64,000 nucleotides of DNA. Origin: Flavobacterium flevense (GTDB lineage: Bacteria; Bacteroidota; Bacteroidia; Flavobacteriales; Flavobacteriaceae). The stretch is taken from assembly GCF_900142775.1 (NCBI RefSeq), contig NZ_FRCC01000003.1, positions 62,001 to 126,000 of the forward strand, given 5' to 3'. The notes under the pieces were generated by a model, which saw nothing but the letters and a program-made list of their open reading frames with translations, was not told the origin of the DNA and did not search any database. The position numbers and the translations under genes are program-made. Below, piece by piece: positions 1 to 8,288 of this stretch (position 1 is the first letter of the stretch; each line of letters begins with the position of its first letter).

Positions 1-557
1 TAACTATAATCATCAGGATTTTTTCCAGAATCAACTATAAAATCAGAATTATTTAAAGAATCTCGTATAACATCTTTGTTCATTGGAATATGTAGTACAG
101 GTACTTTTGATTTAGAATCTCTGAGAATTGGTAATTTATTCCATAAATTTTTCACAGTATTGTTTAAATCAGTTTTAGCATTGTTAAGCAAATCTTCCTT
201 TGTTTTTAAATCAGGATATATTACAATTACAGGTAAGTTTAAAGTGTTAATTCCGTAATCAATTTCTTCTCGTAAAGCTCTTGAATTCGTAGTATTCTCA
301 CTCAAAAATAAGATAATGTTCTTAGAATTTCTAAGTCTTTCCCTAAGTCGTGGTTTAAGAGTCAAATCCCAATCACTATTATCACGAACATTATAAGTTG
401 TATCGTGTGCATTTTTAAATGGAAATGAATTATCTGAACCTTTCCACGCTTTGAGCAAATTATAATGACAAAAATCTTTAGTTGCGTGAGCACCTAGAGA
501 TGATTCATTGAATGGTTCATTTACATAAAAAGCGCAATAATTGTAAATTTTACTCAT
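1..557 (-). CDS. ThsB-like TIR domain protein (3' end outside window)
   Basis: An open frame begins at the ATG at 557-555 and runs without a stop to the left edge (185 codons visible). It starts MSKIYNYCAFYVNEPF and contains ATKDFCHYNLLKAWKGSD, then LRERLRNSKNIILFLSENT followed by NSRALREEIDYGI and LPVIVIYP. This is the pattern of the ThsB/MTH538 TIR-like family (PF08937, formerly DUF1863): a Rossmann-like fold with an acidic residue after a 'SENT..SRALREEI' stretch. No signal peptide or membrane segment is visible, so it should be cytoplasmic. Members of this family act in Thoeris and related anti-phage systems by making NAD-derived signals; whether this one does is inference. It sits directly after an attC-like site and in the same orientation as a DUF262 gene, suggesting a mobile defence context. 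The C-terminus is not visible, so a fused effector cannot be excluded. Confidence 0.75.
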   Translation of the reverse strand, partial: MSKIYNYCAFYVNEPFNESSLGAHATKDFCHYNLLKAWKGSDNSFPFKNAHDTTYNVRDNSDWDLTLKPRLRERLRNSKNIILFLSENTTNSRALREEIDYGINTLNLPVIVIYPDLKTKEDLLNNAKTDLNNTVKNLWNKLPILRDSKSKVPVLHIPMNKDVIRDSLNNSDFIVDSGKNPDDYS

Positions 558-609
558 AATTTATTTTAAATAATTGGTTATTAAATTTAGGCGTTGTTTT
601 GGTACCATT

Positions 610-744
610 GCCTATAACGTTCTCGCGCTACAGCGGGTTTGGGACTAAATTAAGCCCTATTTTCGGATTTGCCAAATGATCCCAAATACAAAACCAACTT
701 TCCATTAAGTCAATTGCCCAAATCCGTTGTAGCGTGTGTTGGCA
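610..744 (-). repeat. attC-like imperfect palindrome between two defence-type genes
   Basis: The left arm (about 610-643) contains GCTACAGCGGGTTTGGG and the right arm (716-744) contains the inverse of GCTACAACGGATTTGGGC. The ends read GCCTATAACG on the left and GTGTTGGCAG on the right. The arms are separated by about 70 bases. An imperfect long palindrome with bulges, placed about 9 bases after the stop of one gene and before the start of the next in the same orientation, is how integron cassette recombination sites (attC) lie. The core heptamers do not match the RYYYAAC/GTTRRRY consensus exactly. It could also be an ordinary dispersed palindromic repeat. Confidence 0.4.
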
Positions 745-752
745 GATCGTTG

Positions 753-2723
753 CTATTTTTCAGTTGCTATTTCAGTTTTCATAAAATCTAACATTAATAT
801 GTTTTCTTTGTTAACATTTTCCCAATCACTAAACTTTATATTCCATCTTTTCTCTAAAAAAGAAAGCATTTTTTTTCCTCTAATTTCAATTTCTTTTGGT
901 GTCCAATTGTCAAAAGAAGAAACTTCAATTTCACTATATGCTCCATTATAAAAACCTACTTCTGAATTTAGATTATTCGTATGTTTCTTTTTAAAACTAA
1001 AACATTTGTTTTGGAATTCTGAATTTTTAGATTGACCTAATAATACTAAATTTCCCAAATTATTAAGTAAAATACTCCTCTCTTTTTTGTTATACATATT
1101 GAATTCAGTACTCCAACATTTATCAGTTGCAGTTTGTGGGTAGATATGTTCAATTGTGTCTTCTTTTTTTCTCTTATTAAAGTCAGACCATTTTACTTTT
1201 TGATTTCCGTTTGCTTTTTGTTGTAAATAAAGTTCATACTCAAAAAGAAAATATCTTAAACCATTCCAAGAATAAAAACCTTCACCTCTTTGATATTGGT
1301 CTTGAATATAAGTTTGAAATTTCCCTAAATCAAACCAACCGTGATAAACGTAATCGTCTCCTTCTCCAGATTCCCCTTGCGTTAACCAGTTTATATTTGA
1401 AATTACTGATTTTATTGTAGTTTCTTCTTTACCAAAATAAAATGAATTTGCGAGTCTATAAAAATGACTGTTTTTTGTGTTTGATGGTCTTTGAGATAAT
1501 CTAAACACAAGAAAAATAAATTTTTCTGCGGATTGAAAAAGTGGCACAAATTCTTCTTCTGTGCACTTATTCATACTTGCCATAAATAAAGGAGGAAATG
1601 CACTCATAGATATTCTATTAAGTTTTTGAATCCATTCCTTTGTATCATCTGAATAAGAAGAAAATTGTGGATTAAATAAATAAAACCAAGATTTTACAGA
1701 TTTAGCCAAACTATCTATATAGACCTTAATTTCTTTTAAATCTATTTTCCCCTTTATGGTGTTTTTTGCAGTAAATTTTTCATTCAATAAATATTTTGCA
1801 TATGAACCGGATTCTTTTCTGTCATATTTAAAATACATAATCCAATGGTTTCTTAAAAACTCATCATCATCCATTGGATTATATTTATTCTTTCCTAAAA
1901 ACTCATAAATAGTTTTCCACGTTTCGTTAATATCATTTCTTAATCTATTTCTAGTTGCTAAATCTATTTCCAATAATGTTGATAGATAAATTAATCTATT
2001 TTTTAACAACTCTAAATTTGATAAAGATTTTCCACGATTATTCATTGTTTCAAACGTAACAAATACATCTAACTCCTCATCAATTTCATAAAAATTAAAC
2101 TTAAATTTCGAAATGATTTTTTTAAAAATATCTTCTAATTCAACTTTGTCTATTTTTTCTAATTTTTTTTCAAAAAAATGTTTTGAAGATTTTAAGTTTG
2201 CTGTATATAATGTTTCTTCGGGGAATTTATCCGCAGTAGATGATTCTTGATTTAGAATTTTTGTTTTGAAATATTCATCGCTTGGATTATCTTTTTCATA
2301 TCCAAAAATATAAGATTTATAATCTTCGCCATATTTTTCAAATAAAAATTTGTTTGCCCAATACTCTTTGGATTTAAAATTTATACCTTCTTCATCTTTA
2401 AATTTATTTAATATTTCATTTATTAAAATGATTGAAGTCGTTAATCTTTGTTGACCATCAATTAAATAATATGCATTTAAACCTCGTTCAAAAAGCCACA
2501 AATCATCTTGCCATTTTTCAATTTTTTAAATATCTTTTTTTGAAACTGATTCAACAGTAAGTAGCCCAGTATAATGAATTTTATCTCCTTTAAGATTCAT
2601 TAAATCTTCCCAAAAATCTTCTAATTGATTATTTTCCCAAGAATAACCTCTTTGAAAATCTGGAATTCTAAAAATTTTCTCGTTAAATATTTCAGTCAAA
2701 GATTGAAGTTTATTTTCTGCCAT
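753..2723 (-). pseudogene. DUF262/DUF1524 (GmrSD-like) nuclease gene with one in-frame stop
   Basis: The reading frame from the ATG at 2723 carries IFRIPDFQRGYSWENNQ (the DUF262 N-terminal motif), then an ochre codon (TAA at 2526-2528), and continues in the same frame through KIEKWQDDLWLFERG and YYLIDGQQRLTTS, the second hallmark motif of DUF262. The C-terminal part has IEHIYPQ and NNLGNLVLL, the His-containing core of DUF1524. Domain order and total length (about 656 codons) fit single-chain GmrS-GmrD type IV restriction proteins, which use nucleotide hydrolysis to cut modified DNA. Because both halves share the frame, one base change explains the break; the remaining roughly 580 codons are clean. 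The downstream half could restart only at an ATG (2501) that lacks the first motif. The frame is also open upstream to an ATG at 2849, but that extension does not look like family sequence. Likely inactive, unless the stop is read through or is a sequencing error. Confidence 0.8.
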
Positions 2724-3025
2724 TTTTGATGTATTTTTCTTTGGTTCTTGTTTTTCCTGAGGTTCTAGGGCAATGTCTGCCAACTTGTATATAGGTCTGA
2801 TAAAATCTGACTTATTATCCCAAAAATGGGTGGATAGGTCTGACGGCAATCAGATTTTATTTATTTTCAAATATATTCTTTTTCTTTCAGAATTTTACTC
2901 CAAAATACATTCTTATTTGTAAACGATTACTGTAAAATCTTTAAAAAGCATAATAACTCGTTGAAATACTCTTTTTTGTAGTAAAAATAGGCTTTTAAGT
3001 CATTGAGAAATTAAAAAGTAATGAA

Positions 3026-3092
3026 TAGCCCTGATCGAGACGATATCCTCGTGTAGTGCAACGGAACGAGATAAAGGCAAGAGCAGGAGGGA
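3026..3092 (+). repeat. Dispersed hairpin repeat, TAGCCC family (divergent copy 1)
   Basis: It begins TAGCCCTGATCGAGACGATATCCT and ends GAGCAGGAGGGA. The head aligns with the copies at 9636, 14800 and 17765, which share TAGCCC.GAT, then G.AG.GA, then ATCCT, and a tail ending GGGA. The middle can pair (CCTCGT with ACGAGA). It is shorter and more diverged than the other three. Confidence 0.5.
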
Positions 3093-3124
3093 AGTACTTA
3101 TGGAAAATTATCCGTTATGCTCCT

Positions 3125-3155
3125 AAAAAAAAACACCAGCCGTGATGACTGGTGT
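3125..3155 (-). terminator. Rho-independent terminator after the histidine kinase gene
   Basis: On the minus strand, ACACCAG - 9-base loop - CTGGTGT is followed by an uninterrupted run of at least eight T. It lies about 55 bases after the kinase stop codon. Stem, loop and T-run are nearly identical to the terminator at 4754-4783. Confidence 0.9.
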
Positions 3156-3209
3156 GGTATGGTTAATCTTGTTAGATTTAGACACTCTGATAGGATTTTA
3201 CGTAATGTA

Positions 3210-4637
3210 TTATTGTGCTGCAGGAATGTAAATGTTAAAGGTGGCACCCTTATTTAATGTGGCATGGGCGGTAATAACGCCATTATGGTTTTCTACTATT
3301 TTTTTAGCAATGGTGAGCCCTATTCCGGTGCCTTCATATTTTCCTTTTTCATGCAGGCGCTGGAAGATTTCGAATATTTTATGTTTGAATTTTGGGTCGA
3401 AACCTATTCCGTTATCAGCAATGCTAATATGATGGTAATCCATTTTCAGAGCAGGTTTTTTAGTGTCTGACGGGTTGTATTCTATAAAATCACACTTGAT
3501 GGTGATGTGTGATTTCTGTTCCGGGCTGCAAAACTTAAGGGAATTATTGATGAGGTTTTGCAACAGCTGACGAAACTGAAAAGGGATAATGTTAACGTTG
3601 CAAAGGGGATAGACTTCGATGGTGGCTTCTTTTTCCTGTATCTGTTCTTTGAGCGAAGCCATTACTTCCTGAACAATTTTATGAAGATCGCTGATTTCAA
3701 ATTTCCTTTCGGTAACGCTGGTGCGGGAGTAGGCAAGGAGATCATTGATGAGATTTTGCATGTGCAATGCCGAAAGCCTGGTGCGTTCTACATAATATTT
3801 TCCTTTTACAGATAAATTTTCAGACTCTTCCTCGATGATTCTGGCAGAAAAAGCCTGAATTTTCCGCAAAGGTTCTTGTAAATCGTGGCTTGAAATGAAG
3901 GTGAAAGACTGGAGTTCTTTATGGGCAATGAGCAATTCGGCGGCACGTTTTTCTTTCTCTTCGTTTTGATAAGCCAGCTCTTTATTAGCTATTACGAGTT
4001 CGGCGGCGCGTTTTTCTTTTTCCTTATTTTGATAAATAAGCTCTTTGTTGGCGATGATTACTTCGGCAGCCCGTTTTTCTTTCTCAGTAGCCTGAATTTC
4101 CAGTTCTTTGTTGGCGATTATCAATTCGGCAGCCCTATTTTCCTTTTCCTGATTTTGATAGGCGAGTTCGATATTAGCGAGTACCAGTTCGGCAGCGCGT
4201 TTTTCTTTTTCTTTATTTTGAAAAACCAGCTCCTTGTTAGCGATGACTAATTCGGCGGCACGTTTTTCTTTTTCAATGATCTGAAATGCCAATTCTTTAT
4301 TAGCAATTATTAATTCGGCTGCTCGGTCTTGTTTTTCCTGATTCTGATAAGCAAGTTCGATATTGGCAATTACCAGTTCGGCAGCGCGCTTTTCTTTTTC
4401 CATGTTTTGAAAAACAAGCTCTTTGTTGGCGATAATTAATTCGGCAGCGTGTTTTTTTCTTTCAATAACCTGTAGTGCCAGTTTTTTATTGACTATCATT
4501 AATTCGTCAGCACGTTTTTCCTTTTCGATGTTTTGAAGAGCAAGTTCTTTATTGGCGAGGATTAATTCTTGGGCATAATTAGTGTCTTCTGGCTGAAGAG
4601 CATTATTTGTAGTTGCGGGGATTGATTTTTTGCTCAT
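3210..4637 (-). CDS. Soluble sensor histidine kinase with ten 21-residue repeats
   Basis: The 475-residue protein has no membrane segment and no PAS or GAF domain. Residues about 24-234 are ten near-identical 21-residue units of the type AELVIANKELAYQNEEKEKRA, three heptads each, so a long coiled coil is likely. A half unit then leads into the HisKA H-box FISSHDLQEPLRKI. The catalytic ATPase part shows LLQNLINNSLKF (N box), IADNGIGFDP (G1) and YEGTGIGLTIAKKI (G2). It should autophosphorylate on the H-box histidine and pass the phosphate to an unlinked response regulator; none is encoded next to it. The DNA of the repeat is a 63-base minisatellite (about 3938-4568), so copy number may vary between strains. 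A TACCTTTG -7 box (4664-4657) lies just upstream of the ATG and a terminator follows, so it is probably a single-gene unit. Confidence 0.9.
   Translation of the reverse strand: MSKKSIPATTNNALQPEDTNYAQELILANKELALQNIEKEKRADELMIVNKKLALQVIERKKHAAELIIANKELVFQNMEKEKRAAELVIANIELAYQNQEKQDRAAELIIANKELAFQIIEKEKRAAELVIANKELVFQNKEKEKRAAELVLANIELAYQNQEKENRAAELIIANKELEIQATEKEKRAAEVIIANKELIYQNKEKEKRAAELVIANKELAYQNEEKEKRAAELLIAHKELQSFTFISSHDLQEPLRKIQAFSARIIEEESENLSVKGKYYVERTRLSALHMQNLINDLLAYSRTSVTERKFEISDLHKIVQEVMASLKEQIQEKEATIEVYPLCNVNIIPFQFRQLLQNLINNSLKFCSPEQKSHITIKCDFIEYNPSDTKKPALKMDYHHISIADNGIGFDPKFKHKIFEIFQRLHEKGKYEGTGIGLTIAKKIVENHNGVITAHATLNKGATFNIYIPAAQ
3938..4568 (-). repeat. 63-bp coding minisatellite, about ten units
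   Basis: Tandem imperfect 63-base units in frame with the histidine kinase gene, each encoding one 21-residue coiled-coil block. The recurrent core, read on the plus strand, is TTCGGC.GC.CGTTTTTCTTT. Confidence 0.9.
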
Positions 4638-4656
4638 CTATTTTTGGGATATCTTC

Positions 4657-4664
4657 CAAAGGTA
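4657..4664 (-). promoter_or_regulatory. -7 box for the histidine kinase gene
   Basis: TACCTTTG on the minus strand matches the flavobacterial -7 consensus TAnnTTTG and lies 20 bases before the ATG. No clear -33 TTG was seen at the usual distance. Confidence 0.45.
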
Positions 4665-4753
4665 GTTAAGTATATTGAGATTCAGTTATTTTCAGTGGAA
4701 TGTTCCCATAATCTGAAACCGCTTTTTAGGAATTAGAAAAAGAGAAGTATAGT

Positions 4754-4783
4754 AAAAAAAACACCAGCCGTGATGACTGGTGT
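4754..4783 (-). terminator. Rho-independent terminator after clpB
   Basis: On the minus strand, ACACCAG - 9-base loop - CTGGTGT is followed by a T-run, about 115 bases after the clpB stop. It is near-identical to the terminator at 3125-3155. Confidence 0.85.
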
Positions 4784-4802
4784 TAGGGGATTTTGTTGTT
4801 GT

Positions 4803-4899
4803 GTCATTGCGAGCACAGCGAATGGAGCGTAGCTAATCTCACTAAGTTATTCAACTTATCTGCTCTTTGTAGTGAGATTGCTTCGTTCCTCGCAATGAC
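4803..4899. repeat. Intergenic palindromic repeat, GTCATTGCGAG family
   Basis: The outer arms GTCATTGCGAG (4803-4813) and CTCGCAATGAC (4889-4899) are perfect inverted copies. Inner arms AATCTCACTA / TAGTGAGATT extend the structure. It abuts the clpB stop codon. Elements with these arms occur between genes in many Bacteroidetes genomes; that is from memory, not from a search. Confidence 0.75.
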
Positions 4900-7503
4900 T
4901 TATACCGACTCAGTTTGATTTCTAAAAACCAAATGTCCGTCAAAAGCATCCAGAAGGATAATGCTGTCGGTGGTGATTTTGCCGGCCAGAATTTCTTTGG
5001 ACAGCTGGTTCAACACCTCTCGCTGAATGACACGTTTTACAGGACGGGCTCCAAATTGCGGGTCAAATCCTTTGTCAGACAAGTACGCAATGGCTTCCGG
5101 TGTGGCGTCCATCGTAATGCCTTGCTGTGCCATCATCTTCGTTACTGATTTGAGTTGGAGGCCTACAATTTGCGCAATATTAGCATTGGTCAGCGGTGTA
5201 AACATCACAATTTCGTCAATACGGTTGATGAACTCCGGACGTACAGTTTGCTTCAGTAAGCCTAAAACTTCTGTTTTGGCAGCTTCCGTTGCGGCTTCAA
5301 CGCTACCTTTCAGGTTTTCAAATTTCTCCTGAATAATCTGGCTTCCCATATTAGAAGTCATGATGATAATGGTGTTCTTGAAATCGGCAAGGCGTCCTTT
5401 GTTGTCTGTCAAACGACCTTCGTCCAAGACCTGCAACAAGATGTTAAACGTATCGGGATGCGCTTTTTCAATCTCATCCAGTAAAATCACCGAATAGGGT
5501 TTTCTACGTACTGCTTCGGTCAATTGTCCGCCTTCATCATAACCCACATATCCCGGAGGCGCTCCTACCAGGCGGCTCACAGCGTGGCGTTCCTGATATT
5601 CACTCATATCAATACGCGTCATGGCGTTTTCATCGTCGAATAAATATTCGGCTAAGGCTTTTGCCAATTCGGTTTTACCCACACCGGTTGTTCCCAGGAA
5701 TAGGAAGGTTCCCACAGGTTTTTTCATGTCCTGCAATCCGGCACGGCTACGGCGTACGGCATCACTCACGGCTTCAATGGCTTCTTCCTGACCTACCACA
5801 CGGCGGTGCAGTTCTTCTTCCAGATGCAGCAGTTTTTCACGCTCGCCCTGCAGCATTTTCACTACCGGAATTCCGGTCCATTTAGCCACCACTTCGGCAA
5901 TGTCTTCACGGGTGACTTCTTCTTTTATCAACGAACTTCCACCGGATTGATTCTCTTGTAGCTCTTTTGTTAATTTGTCTAATTGTTCCTGAGCTTCTTT
6001 GATTTTTCCGTATCTTATTTCGGCTACTTTTCCATAATCACCATCACGCTCGGCACGTTCGGCTTCGTATTTAAAGTCTTCGATTTCTTTTTTAACCGCC
6101 TGAATGTTATCTACAACGTCTTTTTCGGTTTTCCACTTGGCGAAAATTTTGTTTCTTTCTTCTTTCAGGTTGGCTAATTCCAGACCTAAAATTTTCAATT
6201 TCGCCTCGTCTTTTTCTCTCTTAATCGCTTCAATTTCAATTTCGAGTTGCATTATTTTACGGTCTAAAACATCCAGTTCCTCCGGTTTTGAATTAATCTC
6301 CATTCGGATTTTTGAAGCGGCTTCGTCCATTAAGTCGATGGCTTTATCCGGTAAAAAACGATTGGTAATATAACGTTGCGACAATTCTACCGCAGCAATA
6401 ATGGCTTCGTCTTTAATTTGTACCTGATGGTGTGTTTCGTATTTTTCTTTGATACCACGCAAAATGGAAATGGCACTTTCGGTATCCGGTTCTTCGATTT
6501 GTACTTTTTGGAAACGACGTTCCAGTGCTTTGTCTTTTTCGAAATATTTTTGGTATTCGTCCAAAGTCGTTGCCCCAATTGCTCTTAGTTCTCCACGAGC
6601 CAGAGCCGGTTTCAGGATATTTGCGGCATCCATAGCGCCTTCGCCACCGCCTGCACCTACAAGTGTGTGGATTTCGTCAATGAAAAGCACAATATCTCCT
6701 TCGGCAGAAGTAACTTCTTTCACTACCGATTTTAAACGTTCTTCAAATTCTCCTTTGTACTTCGCACCTGCAATCAAGGCTCCCATATCCAGTGAATACA
6801 CGATTTTTTCTTTCAGGTTTTCAGGAACGTCGCCATCTACAATACGGTGTACTAATCCTTCGGCAATGGCGGTTTTACCCACACCGGGTTCTCCCACAAG
6901 CATCGGGTTGTTTTTGGTTCTTCGGGTTAGGATTTGTAATACTCTTCGAATTTCTTCATCACGACCAATTACCGGATCCAGTTTGCCTGATTTGGCCAAC
7001 TCGTTCAGGTTTTTAGCGTATTTATTCAACGAATTATAGGTTTCCTCAGCCGATGCCGACGTAACTCTTTCGCCTTTACGTAATTCATCAATGGCTGCTT
7101 TCAATCCTTTTTCGGTAACGCCCTGATCTTTTAATATCTGGGATACTTTAGACTTAGAGTCAAAAATAGCTAAGATTAAATGCTCGATAGAAACATATTC
7201 ATCGTTCATTTTTTTAGCAATATTTTCGGCTTCGTTCAATGCTTTATTGGCATCGCGTGAAAGCATCACATCACCGCCCGAAACTTTGGGGAAGCTTTGA
7301 ATGGTGCTGTCCAGAACCTGTAAAAACAACGGCACATTTACATTGAGTTTTTTCAAAATAAAAGGTGCCACGTTTTCATCCACTTCAAAAATAGCTTTGA
7401 AGAGGTGTTCGTTTTCTATTTGCTGTTGGCCATTACTCTGAGCAAGTTGCTGAGAATGCTGAATAGCTTCCTGCGATTTAATGGTAAATTTATTAATGTT
7501 CAT
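4900..7503 (-). CDS. clpB: ATP-dependent protein disaggregase ClpB
   Basis: This 867-residue protein has the full ClpB layout. An N-terminal Clp_N double repeat (about residues 1-150) is followed by AAA+ module 1 with Walker A GEPGVGKTAIAEG (near 205) and Walker B VLFIDEIHTLVGAG. A long charged middle coiled-coil follows (about 410-530). AAA+ module 2 has Walker A GTTGVGKTELAKA (near 605), Walker B ILLDEIEKAH and the C-terminal small domain FGARPVKRVIQ. It works with DnaK to pull proteins out of aggregates in the cytoplasm after heat stress. The middle domain separates it from ClpA and ClpC. It starts at the ATG at 7503 and is transcribed alone, divergent from the ytxJ-like gene and closed by its own terminator. 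No HrcA-type operator was recognised in the short upstream gap. Confidence 0.97.
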   Translation of the reverse strand: MNINKFTIKSQEAIQHSQQLAQSNGQQQIENEHLFKAIFEVDENVAPFILKKLNVNVPLFLQVLDSTIQSFPKVSGGDVMLSRDANKALNEAENIAKKMNDEYVSIEHLILAIFDSKSKVSQILKDQGVTEKGLKAAIDELRKGERVTSASAEETYNSLNKYAKNLNELAKSGKLDPVIGRDEEIRRVLQILTRRTKNNPMLVGEPGVGKTAIAEGLVHRIVDGDVPENLKEKIVYSLDMGALIAGAKYKGEFEERLKSVVKEVTSAEGDIVLFIDEIHTLVGAGGGEGAMDAANILKPALARGELRAIGATTLDEYQKYFEKDKALERRFQKVQIEEPDTESAISILRGIKEKYETHHQVQIKDEAIIAAVELSQRYITNRFLPDKAIDLMDEAASKIRMEINSKPEELDVLDRKIMQLEIEIEAIKREKDEAKLKILGLELANLKEERNKIFAKWKTEKDVVDNIQAVKKEIEDFKYEAERAERDGDYGKVAEIRYGKIKEAQEQLDKLTKELQENQSGGSSLIKEEVTREDIAEVVAKWTGIPVVKMLQGEREKLLHLEEELHRRVVGQEEAIEAVSDAVRRSRAGLQDMKKPVGTFLFLGTTGVGKTELAKALAEYLFDDENAMTRIDMSEYQERHAVSRLVGAPPGYVGYDEGGQLTEAVRRKPYSVILLDEIEKAHPDTFNILLQVLDEGRLTDNKGRLADFKNTIIIMTSNMGSQIIQEKFENLKGSVEAATEAAKTEVLGLLKQTVRPEFINRIDEIVMFTPLTNANIAQIVGLQLKSVTKMMAQQGITMDATPEAIAYLSDKGFDPQFGARPVKRVIQREVLNQLSKEILAGKITTDSIILLDAFDGHLVFRNQTESV

Positions 7504-7535
7504 TTTTTTATAGATTTGGTTTGAAACTTAATACT

Positions 7536-7543
7536 TAACTTTG
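7536..7543 (+). promoter_or_regulatory. Candidate -7 box in the clpB/ytxJ divergent gap
   Basis: TAACTTTG on the plus strand matches TAnnTTTG, with a TTG 17 bases upstream. It would give the ytxJ-like mRNA a leader of about 100 bases. No equally good box was seen for clpB. Confidence 0.35.
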
Positions 7544-7652
7544 CAGAAAAGGGACAAATTATATTCCATCTATAAAATTACGGACAAAAAGGCATTTAAA
7601 AGCTGATTTTTATCATTTTAAAACGCCAAAAAGTCAGAAAATATGTCAAAAT

Positions 7653-8042
7653 ATGAGTTTTTTAAAAAATATTTTCGGGAGTGACGAAACTCCAAAACAA
7701 CAAGAGTCTAAAATAAACTGGGTAAACCTGACCGATATGGATCAGTTAGGCGAAATCGTTTTTAATTCGAATGAGAAACCGGCGGTTATTTTTAAGCACA
7801 GTACCCGTTGCAGTATTAGCAGAATGGCTTTAAAGCAATTTGAAAGGGAGTTTGATTTGCAGGATGAGGTTACGCCTTATTTTCTGGATTTAATCGCTTA
7901 TCGCGAAATTTCGAATGAAATAGCGAATCGTTTTAATGTGTATCATGAGTCGCCACAGCTTCTTTTGATTAAAGACGGGAAATCGGTTTATGATGCTTCG
8001 CATTCGGATATTGATGCTGTGGCGTTGAAAGGGAGGCTGTAG
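7653..8042 (+). CDS. ytxJ: YtxJ-like monothiol bacilliredoxin
   Basis: A 129-residue thioredoxin-fold protein with one active-site cysteine in AVIFKHSTRCSISRMA (Cys near residue 54), where classical thioredoxins have CxxC. ESPQLLLIKDGK supplies the cis-Pro strand. This is the pattern of the YtxJ family, thought to remove bacillithiol from mixed disulfides in bacteria that make bacillithiol instead of glutathione, which includes many Flavobacteriia. It is cytoplasmic, with no signal peptide. It stands alone on the plus strand between clpB (divergent) and argH (convergent). The family assignment rests on the motif and length; the role is inferred from the family. Confidence 0.85.
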   Translation: MSFLKNIFGSDETPKQQESKINWVNLTDMDQLGEIVFNSNEKPAVIFKHSTRCSISRMALKQFEREFDLQDEVTPYFLDLIAYREISNEIANRFNVYHESPQLLLIKDGKSVYDASHSDIDAVALKGRL

Positions 8043-8288
8043 TGTTTTTTAGCCACGAATTCACGAATTATAATTCCTTTTTTTACTGCAGATTACACAA
8101 ATTTTCGCAGATTTAAAGGATTTGAAAGGTTTTTTAGCCACGAATTCACAAATTAAATTTCCTGTTTTTTTACCGCAGATTACACGAATTTTAGCAGATT
8201 TATATTTGAAAAATTAAAAGCCACGAATTCACGAATTATTATTTTTAATTCGTGAATTCGTGGCTTTAAATATATTTGAATTTTCTTT
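8043..8288. repeat. Convergent gap with three AGCCACGAATTCAC repeats
   Basis: AGCCACGAATTCAC(G/A)AATT occurs at about 8051, 8137 and 8219, and inverted at 8246-8267. Between copies are GCAGATTACAC(A/G)AATTTT.GCAGATTT blocks. The whole gap between ytxJ and argH is this repeat material; no gene is seen. Confidence 0.75.
8217..8267. terminator. Perfect 22-bp hairpin, bidirectional terminator of ytxJ and argH
   Basis: The arms 8217-8238 and 8246-8267 are exact inverted copies with a 7-base loop. They start with AAA and end with TTT on both strands. The hairpin sits between two convergent genes, 21 bases from the argH stop. Confidence 0.75.

Larger units (their letters stand above)
2724..3209. 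other. Intergenic region with a repeat element and a terminator
   Basis: There is no convincing gene here. An open extension of the DUF262 frame (2724-2849) shows no recognisable domain. Inverted copies of ATAAAATCTGA / TCAGATTTTAT occur near 2799 and 2850. The rest is AT-rich, then a copy of the TAGCCC..GAT repeat (3026-3092) and the terminator of the histidine kinase gene (3125-3155). Confidence 0.6.

Noticed and set aside
3921..4250. Plus-strand frame rich in Phe opposite the histidine kinase repeats
   Set aside because: It is the reverse reading of the 63-bp minisatellite (GTTTTTCTTT gives Phe runs).
6449..7039. Plus-strand open frame of 196 codons opposite clpB
   Set aside because: It lies wholly within conserved clpB sequence, and the translation is Ser/Arg-rich without any domain.
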